From the NCBI GenBank assembly GCA_963920575.1, contig OY986975.1, positions 1,072,650-1,136,649 of the forward strand: 64,000 bases of DNA, given 5' to 3'. The position numbers were made by a program, and so were the translations under genes. The notes beneath the pieces were generated by a model. The model worked only from the letters and a program-made list of their open reading frames with translations. It was not told the DNA's origin and searched no databases. Shown piece by piece: positions 44,167 to 56,183 of this stretch; within the stretch, counting starts at the first letter, position 1, and the number at the start of each line of letters is the position of its first letter. The stretch comes from Narthecium ossifragum (lineage: Eukaryota; Streptophyta; Magnoliopsida; Dioscoreales; Nartheciaceae).

Positions 44167-45241
44167 GACCTCCCCTTGGCACCACGACTCCGTCCAGCTT
44201 CTCCACTTCCTCCGTCGTCCTCTCCGGCACCTTCCCCTGCTACCGGACCTCCGTCCCCATCTCCGTCAACCCCCTTCCGACCCTGATCTCACCCTCAAAC
44301 CCCTCGAAACCCCTCGCCGCACTGCCTTGGCCCTTCCTCCGGTCTTTCCCGATGTCCCAAGCCTCCTGCCGAGCTCCCCCTCGTCTCCGACGCCGGTGAA
44401 CCCAAATCCTACCGCCGTCGACCTCCAGATCCCGTCTATCCGGCATCCCTCCAGCCAATCCACACCGGTGGATCTCTTCCCCACCGTCTGACGACCTTCA
44501 CTGCTAAGATTCCGACCGCCGAAGACGCCCCTACGCCGACGATCCACTCCGGTGATCCTCAGCCATCGGATCCACTCCGGTGAACCCTCAGCCAACTTCC
44601 CTGGTTGACTCAGTCAACCTGACTCAGCCACTTAGCCCAATCCCATCAGGTCAACTTGATCCAGATTAATTCAGACTTGACCCAGTCAAGTCCTATCCAA
44701 TCAGGCTCAGCCAGATCTGAACCGGCTCAAGCTAGATTCAACCAATTGGACTCAAATCAAGTCCGATCAGGCTAATTCTGATCGATTGGAGCAATAGAGA
44801 CCCGATACGAGAGGATTACGAGTAGACCGCTCGTATCACTCGCTATCGCTGTTAGAGCAAGCAACTATTCCCCGCTTACTGAGTGACATTGATCTGAACA
44901 CACCTCTCGAACCATATCTCAGCAGAGACGAAGAATTAGCTTAAGTGGTGGAAGAGATGATGATTAACGGACTCACACCAAATGCTGAGGGGTAAATTAT
45001 AGAAGCACAGGTATAATTATAAGATGCGTGTGTATAAAATTCTGCATACGTGTATGAACTTATTTTCACAAGTATTTATAGGCTACGCATGTGTACAGAA
45101 TTTATGAACGTGTACGAAGTTTACATACTTTTCAAGTGTATTACTAGCTCACGCACATGTTCATGCACGCGTATAAATCTGAATACATGTATGTTTTGGT
45201 TCTTTTACGAGTATTGATTTATGAACTCCTTGTACACACAG

Positions 45242-45836
45242 TCATGAAGACTGGTCTGCTTTCGACACGTATGACCCATACGAGAAAATAAATTTTGTAA
45301 ATGACTGGGTACCTGATAGCGAATGCGAAGAGCCATCGGAGATGTTTGACTGTGACGAGATAGATGTGTACATTCTCAACTTCGAAACACTGGAAGCTCA
45401 AGCAACCTACTTTTTGAATGCTCCCGAGCCATATGTTGGAGAGAGGTACCCCGACAAGACAAACCTGAAGCTGTCGCTCTCAAGATACGCCATAACGCGC
45501 CGGTTCGAATATAGATTAAAGAAATGCAAGGGGGATAAGGTGCTTGTACATTGTCTTGATGCTAGCTGCCCATGGAAGATCATTGGTAGAGGAATACCTG
45601 GGCTACCGACTTTCCAGGTAAGCATATTCGTCAAGGACGACATGTGCAATAGACCTTTGGTTGGGCATGGACACAAGCAGTTGACGTGCTCCTTTATCGC
45701 TGAGGAGATAAAAGCGCAAATAACAACAAGTGACAAATACAACGTGAAGATAATCATCACCGAGCTTGTGCAGAGATACGGTGTACGTGTGTCCTACTGG
45801 AAGGCATATCACACAAAACGTAAAGTTCTTACTCCG
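45242..45836 (+). pseudogene. MULE transposase, middle exon
   Basis: A plausible acceptor (tgtacacacag) and donor (actccg/gtaagc) bound an open exon. It encodes an acidic stretch (EDWSAFDTYDPYEKINFVND) and then the MuDR N-terminal DNA-binding-like domain: YAITRRFEYRLKKCKGDKVL, CLDASCPWKI (a WRKY/GCM1-like Cys motif), and later VQRYGVRVSYWKAYHTKRK. This order is typical of plant MULE transposases just before the catalytic DDE domain. The intron after it received the LTR retrotransposon 46014-51775. Confidence 0.8.
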
Positions 45837-46013
45837 GTAAGCATATAACTTAAGGTTGACGCATATAACTATATACTCGTATGTTTGTACGCACATTATA
45901 TTATATGTGTACTAAATAGACGAATATAATGAACTGAAGACACACATACTTCAGACGTGTTTCAGCTTAAATGCGTGTTAGTCTTAGTTATACACGTATT
46001 ACATAAGCGCGCG

Positions 46014-46793
46014 TGTGAGGACCCGAACCACCAACCTGGTCTGACCGCGTTAGGTCGAGGGTCTGGGTTTGTGGTTTAGCTCGGTTGGCCTTGGGATGCG
46101 ATCGGTTGATCGCATCGCTGTTTTTGACCCCAGTGGCATTTTGGTAAATATGCTCCCTGGTGGTCAGTTTCACACCCGCGTTGCACACATGGCCTTTGAT
46201 TGATGTATGTGTTTGATTAGAACCTTCAGGGCGCTTCCGATCGGAAGATCGGAGCTCGATCGGGAGAGATCGAATCGGACGGTTGTGATGAATTCCAGCT
46301 TTCTATTTAAACCATTTCTCTTTCTCTTTCTCTCTTTCTTTTCTTCTCCTGCGTTCTTTCTTCTCTCTCTCTCTCCTTCGGCTGGGTGCTAGGGCATCGG
46401 AGGCGTGGCTTTCGAGGAGCGGATTCTGGCGATCGGAGTTGGGGAATGCGTGAAGGAGCTGTCCTATCTCTTCAAGTAGGTGTTTCTACCTCGATCTCTA
46501 GATCGGGTTCTCCTAGGATAGGTTTAATGCCTTTTCGCTGTAGGAATACATGTTAGAATGTTGTGTAGCTTGTAGCACTTGTGGTGTGGCTCGTTTTCAG
46601 TATTCCTACATTGCGATTTCGGTATTTTAACGGCTGGTTTTCCGTATTCTCGCCGTTTATCGGTTTTCGGCCATTTTAACCTAAATTGGAGATTTAACCG
46701 TCTTTTCCGCTTTGTACCGCGCCGGTTGATGATGAATAGTGTTAGGACCCTCACGCCTCGTCCTGGATGGGTTTTCTGGGTCGGGGTGTGACA
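46014..46793 (+). repeat. 5' LTR
   Basis: It is 780 bp with about 14 differences by eye from the 3' LTR (about 1.8 percent). A TC-rich stretch lies at 46315-46380. Confidence 0.9.
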
Positions 46794-49700
46794 ACTTGGT
46801 ATCAGAGCAGGCTGTAGGTCCCAGGGATAGAATTAGGCTTGCGGTTGAGGTTTTGAGTGTGGAATGTGATAGTTCTAGGTCTAGAACATCCTTGCATGTC
46901 TGTTTGCGATTGCGTGTGACATGCTTATTTTTATGTTTGTTGTTGTGTTTTGCTGTTTCCCGGTTGCGTCATGACGTCTCAGGGGGAGATGTGCATGCGC
47001 ACCGGTGTCGTCCATTCCCTCACCTGACAGCGTCTCCCCCCGTGCTGGAGACGAGCGAGTAGGGATTGGACGTGTGTCGTTTTGTACTTTCGAAATCTTG
47101 AGAGGTGAACCTGTTAGGGTTCAGAGACGGCGTTGGAGATCCTTCGACAGTAGAGGACTGATCGAAGGGGGTGACCCGGATCCCGGATGTTCTGGACATC
47201 CTGGAGTATCGCTTGCTTGGGGAGTTGTGTTTTCTTGGCTTCCCAGGAAGCGATTCGTAGTGGCGCTTGTCGGGGCCACTAGGGACACTGTTGGTTGTGT
47301 GTTGAGAACAGTTTGCGTACTGTTCTCTGGCATCTACCCTTGGAGGGTGGTGTAGTTGGGAGTACCCTCCTCTGGTTCCGGGTACTCGCACCACGTGGCG
47401 ACACGTGGGTTGGCTAGTTCATCTGGCTCTGTAGGCTAGCGCGACAGCAGGGTGCACCCTGGACTGTGTACTAGCTACTGAGACAGGTGACTTGAGGGTT
47501 GACACCGGGCAGTTGGCCGGTGGTCGTGGTGAGTTTCGGGGTTGTCGTTCCTGCTTCTGGGGAACAGTAGGTTGGCCGTTGGCAGAGGCAGAGGTTTCAG
47601 CAGCAGCGTCGTGCCTGTCCTTTGAGAGGTAGCCTGGGCCGCCATACTGAGAGGTGTTCCACCGGTGCTCGAGTGCTAGCCGTTGTGGGTCTTTTCCGCC
47701 GACGGTGCTGGTTGCGAGGGACGCTGGGCGTTTACCGCAGAGCAGTCGGGCGTGACACACGGCGTGGGCCAGAGCGGTGGACTAGTGCCTCAGTTGGGGC
47801 AGGTACCTTGGGCAGACGCGGGAATTCAGATTCAAGGTAATAGCTTCAGCAGTAGCCAGTTTCAGAGCCGCCAGCTTCGTCTTTCAGCTTTCAGCTTTCG
47901 GAGCTTCTCGCAGCTTGCGTTTTCCTTGTGGCTCTGGGCTTCCCCCTTGTGACTCGTCCTTGTGCAGCCGTGTTGGCTTGGGACTGGAGTCGGGCGTGGC
48001 TTTGGGAGTAGCCACCGATTGGGACAAGAGCTTGGGTTGGTTGCTCTTGTCGGGGCGTTTCCTAGAGGTTGAGAACCTCTAGGTGTCCGTCGCCCACGTG
48101 TGGTACACGTTGGGGTTCGACGGCTTCCTCGGTTGCGTCGGTTGGCCACGCACCGAGTTGTGCTTCTTTTGCCATGGGAAGGTGTCGTGGGTACACCTGA
48201 CGGCGTTGTTCGCTCTCGTTGAAGATCGCGGTTCGGCGATCCTTCTGCTTGTCGAGAGCTGGGGTTTGTTCACCGGCTTGGTGAACTTTTCCCCCCGTTG
48301 TTTTCGAGGGTGCTCTGGAGAGCAGCTTCCCCTCATGTTGTTGTTGTTGTTTGTGCAGCTGTCCTTTATGAAGAGCTTTCTGTATTGTCGCCTTCGTGGG
48401 ACACCAAGTTCGAGGTTGAGGTTCCTTTGGGCGGTCTTGAGCGTTGCGAGTTCGCACGTGGATGCTAGCAGCGTTTGGAGAGTCGAGGACTCAGTCGGCC
48501 GAGTCAGTAGCTCGGGACTTCGTTCGCCCAGATGTGTTGCCTCAGAGGGTGTTCCGGTTCTGATTGTGGATGGTTCCCTTCATAGATGCATAGACTTCAG
48601 AAAGCTGGGCAGTGTTGCAGCACAAGGTATGCGCCCGCTGCAGTGTAACTCTGATGTGTTAGCAGTTGAGAGACTCGTCGACTCCTTCAGAGTTTGACCT
48701 TCACGTCGACTACACCAGCTGAGGATTCGGGATTGCGACATCCCAGAGACAGCCTTCCGTACGAGGTACGGACTGTATGAGTTCACAGTGATGCCGTTTG
48801 GTCTGACGAGCGCACCAGCAATCTTCACAGATGTGATGTGGAAGATCTTCAGGCAGTATCCTGATCAGTTGCAGTGGCGTCATCGACAACATCATATCTA
48901 CTGCCGCGTTGAGGAGGAGCACGAGCGATGTTTGGCGTTTGCATCGCAGCAGCCGAGGGTGTATCGGCGTTATTTGGCTCCTAGCTCGAGGGGTTGGCCT
49001 TCAGAGACAGGTTTCGACCGACGAGCAGTCTCAGCGGCAGGCAGATCGATTGATTCAGCTGGGCTTGACACAGATGTGCGACGGCAGAGGTCGAAAATGG
49101 TGTTCGAGATTCAGTGGAGGCATCTCCAAGACTGCGGGACCGTTGACCAGAGTGACCAGGAGACCGAGACTTTTGCCTTAAAGTCACTCAGTCAGTGCCT
49201 TTAAGGGTAATAGCCCCCAGCAGTTGTTAAAGAGGCTAGAACAGATTTGGTGGATTTGTCAGCTCATCGGAGGAAGATAGTCAGTTGGATCAGATTTCGA
49301 GGATCAGATTCCAGATGACTCCCGTTTGGTGGTTGCAGCATCCCAGCTCTCCCGGCCAGAGTGAGATAGACCCAGGGTATATATCCGGAGCTCGTGGAGA
49401 TCCGTGCTGCGGTTGGTACCGAGCACGTGACTGAGAGCTGGACAGCGTCAGCAGATCGCAGGCTGTGCTTCGTTTGCGGGGTTGCAGATCCGGCGGATCC
49501 ATTGCAACTCCTTCCAGTGTCAGAGTGGGAGCGGAAGCACACCATGGCATACGTCTTCACCAGATTGCAGGAGGCAGCTGAGAGGAGCATCTTCCCTTGC
49601 TGGAGTTTGCCTAGTGCAGCGTTCATCAGTCCAGATTTGTGTGGTGCCATCTGAGATGAAACACGGTGGTCCGTGTCGTTCTTCGAATTGCTCAACCGAG

Positions 49701-50995
49701 TCTGGTTGAGGCAATCCTCAGAGGGATTAGCACAGACCAGACGAGAGAGCTACTCAGGTCAGAGGCGATGATCTCTGGGGTTCTCAGTTCCTGGCAGAGT
49801 GTTCCTGAAGGTTCCTTCACGCAGAGGATCAGTCGGAGTTGGCAGAGAGCGGAGGCCAGATGAGGTGGAGGCCGAGGCAGCCCTACTCCGAGAGTCTGCA
49901 CCAGAACCATGACGGCGTGGAGCGATGTCGACATCGAGCCTATAGAGATTCCTGACGGATTTAGCAGACAGTTGATAGTACTCCAGAGGTGGAGTAGCAG
50001 ATCCAGAGTTGCACGAGGACATCCTACGTGAGGTTCGCTCCTCTCATGCTGCTGTTCATTCAGGAGGCATGGAGGTATACCGTGGATTTCGTCATCAGCC
50101 TGGTTGGCATCAGATGCAGAGATCAGATTTAGGATCAGAGGTCAGATCCAGAGACCAGATGCAGAGGTCAGGTCAGCACATACCATGTGAGATGAGTTTG
50201 TGTGCCACATAGCAGTCCATATGTCAGAGAGGTGATCAGATGGCGTGATGCTTCAGCTTCCATCACTTCAGGTCATGATTCCAGGATCACAGACTTGAGT
50301 CTAGTATAGCTCTTGGGAGCCGATGATCACAGCGTTGACTTCCAGCACAGCACCTCGCGGTACAGATGGACAGACGGTCAGAGAGGACCATTCAGATCCA
50401 TGGTGACGTGCCTAGAGCACGTGTTGTTGATGCAGACGTCAGACGACGAGAGCACATCCTCATGGCGGAGTTTGCCTACTTCCGCAGTTGACGGCTCAGC
50501 ACCAGTGTTGCACCTCTTGGGGCAGAGGGGTCAGTGCAGATCAGGTTAGAGGTGACAGCCATTAGAGCTCGCAGTTGGCGACAGAGGGTTTGCTTGCAGA
50601 TCGGATCTATCTTACGCACTTGTCAGTTGCGTGTCCTACCGCCACATGTTCGGTGTTGAGGGAGTACAGCCAGTATCCGTCCCACATGATCAGACACGGC
50701 GACGTCGTAGTCGAGGAGGACGTCGCCTACATAGAGCAGCAGTGCAGATTGTGGGCAGACGAGATCAGATGCGGAGGTGCAGATCGGTACCGTTGGTGAT
50801 GATCAGATAAAGGCATGGCAGTGCAGAGAGCTTGACGTGGGAGCAGGGGGATCGCGTGTGCCAGGAGTTCCCCGACTGTTTGACCTAGCAGGTAGTTTCC
50901 TTTGTGTGGGCGTTCGTGCCACTAGGACTAGTTGGTTCTTCTTTTCCGACCCTACCCTTGAATTTCGGGACGAAATTTCTTTAAGGGTAATAGGT
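46794..50995 (+). pseudogene. Degenerate gypsy pol region
   Basis: Fragments only: an RT start (LHRCIDFRKL, about 48580), an RT core piece ([20 protein letters not shown], about 48788-48850, followed by the [12 protein letters not shown] segment), and an integrase zinc-finger piece (DILREVRSSHAAVHSGGMEV, about 50010-50075). The order RT then integrase fits Ty3/gypsy. Frames shift repeatedly, and no gag zinc knuckle or complete enzyme is present. Between about 46900 and 48500 nothing is recognised. Confidence 0.7.
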
Positions 50996-51775
50996 TGTGA
51001 GGACCCGAACCTCCAACCTGGTCCGACCGCGTTAGGTCGAGGGTCTGGGTTTGTGGTTTGGCTCGGTTGGCCTTGGGATGCGATCGGTTGATCGCATCGC
51101 TGTTTTTGACCCCAGTGGCATTTTGGTAAATATGCTCCCTGGTGGTCAGTTTCACACCCGCGTTGCACACATGGCCTTTGATTGATGTATGTGTTTGATT
51201 AGAACCTTCAGGGTGCTTCCGATCGGAAGATCGGAGCTCGATCGGGAGAGATCGAATCGGACGGTTGTGATGAATTCCAGCTTTCTATTTAAACCCTTTC
51301 TCTTTCTCTTTCTCTCTTTCTTTTCTTCTCCTGCGTTCTTTCTTCTCTCTCTCTCTCCTTCGGCTGGGTGCTAGGGCATCGAAGGCGTGGCTTTCGAGGA
51401 GTGGATTCCGGCGATTGGAGTTGGGGAATGCGTGGAGGAGCTGCCCTATCTCTTCAAGTAGGTGTTTCTACCTCGATCTCTGGATCGGGTTCTCCTAGGA
51501 TAGGTTTAATGCCTTTTCGCTGTAGGAATACATGTTAGAATGTTGTGTAGCTTGTAGCACTTGTGGTGTGGCTTGTTTTCAGTATTCCTACGTTGCGATT
51601 TCGGTATTTTAACGGCTGGTTTTCCGTATTCTCGCCGTTTATCGGTTTTCGGCCATTTTAACCTAAATTGGAGATTTAACCGTCTTTTCCGCTTTGTACC
51701 GCGCCGGTTGATGATGAATAGTGTTAGGACCCTCACGCCTCGTCCTGGATGGGTTTTCTGGGTCGGGGTGTGACA
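50996..51775 (+). repeat. 3' LTR
   Basis: This is the same 780-bp LTR. It ends at 51775, followed by acacg. Confidence 0.9.
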
Positions 51776-51815
51776 ACACGTCTACAATAATTTAACGTAT
51801 TTCCTATGTAAACAG

Positions 51816-52463
51816 GTACGCAGCACGTATGAGAATTCATTCAATATATTATGACCTTATATGCGCGAGCTAATGATGAGGGATGCTAGAACCGTGACAA
51901 CACTCTAGTTGGATTTGTTCAACTATTTTCAGAGGGTTTTCTGGGCCTTTGGTGCGTGCACACACGCATTCAAAAATCATCTCTGACCAGTCATTGGGAT
52001 AGATGGGACATTCGTCACCGGAAGATATCCAGCGACGATATTTGTCGCGTTTGGAATGGACGCCAACAATCGAACATCGTCCCAATAGCGTTTGGCGTAG
52101 GGGAAAAAGAATTTGCGGATTCTTGGTCTTGGTTTCTCGTACGACTGCACCAATGCATCAGTCCATTTGAGGCATTGACAATCATCTCCGATCGACACAA
52201 GGGCATAATCAAGGCTGTGGAGGACGAGTTCCCAGATGCCGCACATGGGTTCTGCATGGTCCGGTCCATCTGTCGTGCAAGATCAACGCACCGAGACGTA
52301 CTCATCCGTATAAAATGTTCTGGTTGGTCACGCATACGTGCACGAAGGCAAGTTTCATATGGATCACGGAAAGAGAGGAGAAGAAGAGCACGGGAAGAGA
52401 AAAGAGAGAAGGAGAAGAGAGGAGAAGAAGAGCATGGGAAAAGAAAAGAAGAAGAAAACTGAT
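51816..52463 (+). pseudogene. MULE transposase, catalytic exon, frameshifted and truncated
   Basis: After the acceptor at 51815 one frame gives IGIDGTFVTGRYPATIFVAF (first catalytic Asp). A shift near 52075 moves to a frame with IAFGVGEKEFADSWSWFLVR and ALTIISDRHKGIIKAVEDEF (second Asp). The third acidic residue and the SWIM zinc finger are absent. The sequence runs into a purine-rich repeat (52365-52465) that encodes only Glu/Lys/Arg. The transposase is dead. Confidence 0.8.
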
Positions 52464-53032
52464 CGGCGGTGGTCTGGTAGGTGAAAAGCGAAGAAGAACA
52501 TTGAACGACGGGTTTTTGCTGAAATACCCGTGCGAAAAGGCGGTTGGAGCGCAACGCGCCGGTTCGAGATGTGTCGTACGCCCAACCTATCATAAACGGC
52601 CACCTGGCCCGTCGCATTGAATGCGACGTTTTTTTATTTATTTAACTAATTCGTTATCCGCCACATTATGTTTTTTTTTTTAATTCTTTTATTCTTTACA
52701 CGATCTAGTAGAAACAAGCTATGTCAAAAGTATATTATTATGGCTTTTAAAGCGAGACGTTGGGTAAAAAAAAGGATGCCCATGCATGACCATCCCATGG
52801 GATGTGAGGCCATGTATCGACAGGAGTAGAAACGGGATAAAGGTTGTTTGGAGTCCTCTGCTGTAAAAAAACAACGTAGTAGGTCTTATAATGCCAAATA
52901 TGAATATTGGAGGTCCTATTTGACAACAAATTCTATAAAATGTCATATTTCTATATAAGGTCAGCACATGTCTATTAACAATTTACTCGGCCCTTTATGA
53001 TGAATGATAGGATGCCGGCAGCAAGTGACTCC

Positions 53033-54174
53033 CCCGTTTGGCAACAGGGGTAAGAAACAGGGTTAAGTTCTTATCCCAAAACCCCATTCTTATCCCCAAA
53101 CGCGGTTAAGAGGGGTTAAACCCGAAAATGGGGTTAAACTTCTCTCTCATTTACAACCATCAAATATATTATGATATTATTTTGATGATGTAAATATATA
53201 AAGAATGATAAAATAATATATTTTTACATGATGTGGACCAATCATGTATAACAAATGGCATGCGGGACCCACCTATATTAATATTTTATTATAATAATAT
53301 GTTATTGATATTATTTAATACACTATGCATAGGAAAAAAAAATTACGCCCTTAGACTTTTTTATGCGCTTCTAAAAATAAATGCAAATATTTTTATGATC
53401 GTATAAAAATGTTTACGTGTGTAATAACATTTTTTGTGCGTGTTTGTTTTTCTACGTGTAAATATTTTTGTGAGCCCATAAATATTTTTGTATGCGTTTT
53501 CATGAGCGTATAAAAACTTTTGCGCACGCAGAATTTTTTTTATATATGTGTACTGTATTAAATAATATTATTAAATTGCCAATCATGATATGACATGTGG
53601 CATGGGTAACCTAGTGGGTTAAGATTTTTTTATGATTATATTGGGAAAAAAAAGCATTTTTGTATGGGTCCACATGCCACATGTCATATCATAATTGATC
53701 TACATCATGCAAAAAAATATTTTATTTTATATTATTTAATAATAAATATTAAAATATTATTATATTAATATAAGTGTGTCTGCACGGGGATGTATTGATG
53801 TGCACAAACATTATTTTATATTATTTTAATAATAAATATTAAAATATTATTATTATATTAATATAAGTGGGTCCGCATGGGGATGCATTGATGCAATATT
53901 ATATATTTTATACACTTTACTTACAAACATTTTAAGTAACTTAATAATTAATTCAAATATTATAATCTTAACCCACTATGTTACCCATTAGTATAATATT
54001 ATATATTTTATACACTTTATAATTTTTACCCTTATCCGAAGCTTAACCTACTAACTTATCCCTATTTCTAAGCCAAAAGTCAAAAGTGAGTGAAATTTAT
54101 CCCCATTTTTTATCCTCATTTTTTTACCCCTAGCCCCCCTTAACCCTATTCCTCTTAACTCCGAATCAAACGGG
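53033..54174. mobile_element. Non-autonomous element of about 1.14 kb with CCCGTTTG ends (copy 1)
   Basis: It begins CCCGTTTGGCAACAGGGG and ends, inverted, CCCGTTTGATTCGGAG. The interior is very AT-rich with blocks of tattaatataa and repeated aatatttttgtg/cgtataaaaa. The copy at 61449-62620 is in the opposite orientation. No ORF and no clear target duplication were found. Confidence 0.75.
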
Positions 54175-55740
54175 AGCTGCAGGATTTGTCGAATGAATGG
54201 CAGTGTGCAGGTAATTTTGTTAATTTTTCTTTAATTTTTATTCCTAGAGTGGTCAATATAAGGGCCCATAAGTTAGCTCGTCTGCCCGGGTTACGAGTTT
54301 TGATATCCCTGTAAGCCTTAGGCGATAGCCAGGCTCATCTTGTTAAAAAAAAACAAGAAAAAAACAAATCACTCGGCCCTTTGACATTGGGCGGCCCTCA
54401 GTATGTAAAGCATTTGTCCAAAAAACCTGGCCGGTTCATCGATAGCTGCTTGACCATGAACAAAGACGGTAGTTGGAATCCAAGAGTATGGAAAACATTC
54501 AGCCAACTCCGTCGTCTTTTTTTATTATTAGTTAAGCCCAAAGGTTATTACCCTTTACATTGGTAGTGGAGTTAAGTGCAGGGACGGACCCCTTAGCTTG
54601 ATTAACTAGCCAATCCGTTCGCTCGTTACATATTACATTCCCGAGAGGATGTAGCCAACTCTAACCCGTTGAAAAACCCGACTCTCTCACAAGATATCAT
54701 CCACCAAGGGGACTCTAGCCAACTCCGTAGTCGCCGAACCTTATTTCCCCTATGGGTACTCTAGCTGTTCATCACTTCGCTCGCGCGATTATGATTGACA
54801 GCATTCCTTCCCAATTAAGATAGTCACATTTCTAGTACGAATGTGAGGAACGCAACAAATACAAATGTTGCTCGATCGATCTCTCTCGCCAAGTTGCCAA
54901 CTCAAAAGAACAAACGGAAAACAAGTACTCTTTGCAAGCTGTATACGTAGAGTTGTTGCACACTTGTGTGATAGTGAGGGTTCTGAGTTAAAGTTCATCA
55001 TGCCAAAGTTTGGAAGGTAAGTTGCTTAGTGGCATTAGGTGGAAGGAGTGAGCCCTCCAACTAGAGAGCCCCAATAGGCCAATAGGGACCTTATTGAGGC
55101 CAGGGAGGCATGCACCCAAGGATTGCCATTTTCTCATTCCTCCATTTTTCCACAAGATAAAGGGCATATATCCCTTCTTTTTCACTCCTCTATTATTTCA
55201 TGTGATGTGGTCACTCATGTCATATCATGCAATCTTAACTATCTCCACTCATGAAAAGAATACGCTTATTATACCATACATGATAGAGTTAACTATCAGG
55301 TTGGATAGGGAGATAAGCTCCAATCAAGCATGCATAAATAATATTGCCCAAGGTTGGATTGGCTTAGCCTTAGAGATATTGATTACCTGTTCTATACTTG
55401 TAAGGTTCTTCTTGCAAAGAATCCATATATATATGCACCACTCACCATCTCGCATAACACATGTCAGGAGAGATTAGATTTATCTTGTTGGATTGGATAA
55501 TTAACAACCCCATAGTGTTGCATAAAGATAAAACACCAAGCATACATATATAACTTGTGTCAAAGGCACTTTAATTTTGAGCAGATACATATACACCACT
55601 CACTAATATTGCGTAACGCATGAATGTTGGATAAAGATAAACACTAAGCATGATAGGAGGATCAAGAATGAGTGATAAGCTTGGTTTGGTTGAAGCAAAA
55701 GATCAGATTGACCGAATAATTAATGCCCCAAGGTGGAGAC
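54175..55740. other. Non-coding stretch
   Basis: No supported gene is present. An actcggccctttg motif near 54373 resembles the outer end of the large MULE at about 52985-52997. Otherwise unremarkable. Confidence 0.4.
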
Positions 55741-55742
55741 GT

Positions 55743-56130
55743 GGATATCTTGTTTCGCTTTAGAGATATTGATTGGTTTTCTTCTACACATAACACACAT
55801 CATTTGTTGTATCAAAAGCTTTTTGTAAGCACCCAAGAAAGAATTATCATATGTTTCTTTCATCATGCATACATTAATTTGCTGATTAGAATGCTTCCTA
55901 CGTCTTAAAAAGGTGTTTAGCCTATCTGCATATCTTGTGCAGCTTTAGACATATTGATTAATTTACTTGTGGAGATAACACGCATCATTTGTTGTATGAA
56001 AAGCTTTCTGTAAGCACGCAAGAAAGAATTATCCTATGTATTCTTACATACAATCTTGCATACGTTTGCTGATCATTAGAATGCTTCATAACTCTGAAAA
56101 AGGCATTTACCTCCTTATCTGTATGTCTTG
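55743..56130. repeat. Tandem duplication of about 190 bp (two units)
   Basis: Unit 1 is about 55743-55920 and unit 2 about 55935-56130. They share catcatttgttgtat, aaaagctttttgtaagcac and aagaaagaattatc. Similarity is high with scattered changes. Confidence 0.8.
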
Positions 56131-56183
56131 TAAGAAATTAAGTACACAGTAATGCATGTCATTTATCTTAAAACTTTCTTTGT

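Larger units (their letters stand above)
39422..44803. mobile_element. 5.38-kb composite insertion with 8-bp direct repeat
   Basis: The direct repeat gatacgag occurs at 39414-39421 and 44804-44811. Sequence on both sides looks like interrupted MULE coding sequence. Parts inside: an LTR-like region with a TATA box (ctctataaaagg, about 39700), a stretch 39850-41500 ending in a palindrome array, C-rich sequence 41500-41700 that continues at 44172-44580, and the gag-only element 41701-44166. The class of the outer insert is unclear because no terminal repeats were found. Confidence 0.55.
46014..51775 (+). mobile_element. Ty3/gypsy LTR retrotransposon, young LTRs with degenerate interior
   Basis: The LTRs are 46014-46793 and 50996-51775, each 780 bp, starting TGTGAGGACCC and ending GGGTGTGACA. 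The primer-binding site TGGTATCAGAGC is at 46797-46808. The polypurine region ends just before 50996, after aatttcgggacgaaatttct. Flanking 5-mers are gcgcg (46009-46013) and acacg (51776-51780), which differ only by two CpG-to-CpA type changes. The interior has gypsy traces in many frames but no intact ORF. It sits in the MULE transposase intron. Confidence 0.88.
38412..52997 (+). mobile_element. Mutator-like element (MuDR type) broken by nested insertions
   Basis: The reverse complement of about 52740-52997 aligns with 38412-38700. Shared blocks include tgacccaacgtct-like acccaacgtct, cagaggac, tttatc-cgtttcta, gaattt/gattt-ttgtcg and the outer aaag-gga. These are long terminal inverted repeats with many substitutions. 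Between them lie pieces of a MULE transposase in the right order (38815-39335, 45242-45836, 51816-52300). The exact outer ends and 9-bp target duplication could not be fixed. It is about 14.6 kb now, of which about 11.1 kb is later insertions. Confidence 0.75.

Noticed and set aside
46797..46808. tRNA gene fragment (TGGTATCAGAGC)
   Set aside because: It is the retroelement primer-binding site complementary to initiator Met-tRNA, directly after the LTR. No tRNA cloverleaf is present.
46739..48697. Many 70-200 codon frames in the LTR retroelement interior, including one of 204 codons
   Set aside because: No recognised domain until the RT fragment near 48580. Overlapping frames on both strands in GC-rich DNA are expected by chance.
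52315..52620. Glu/Lys/Arg-rich small protein
   Set aside because: It is the translation of a purine-rich repeat after the broken transposase.
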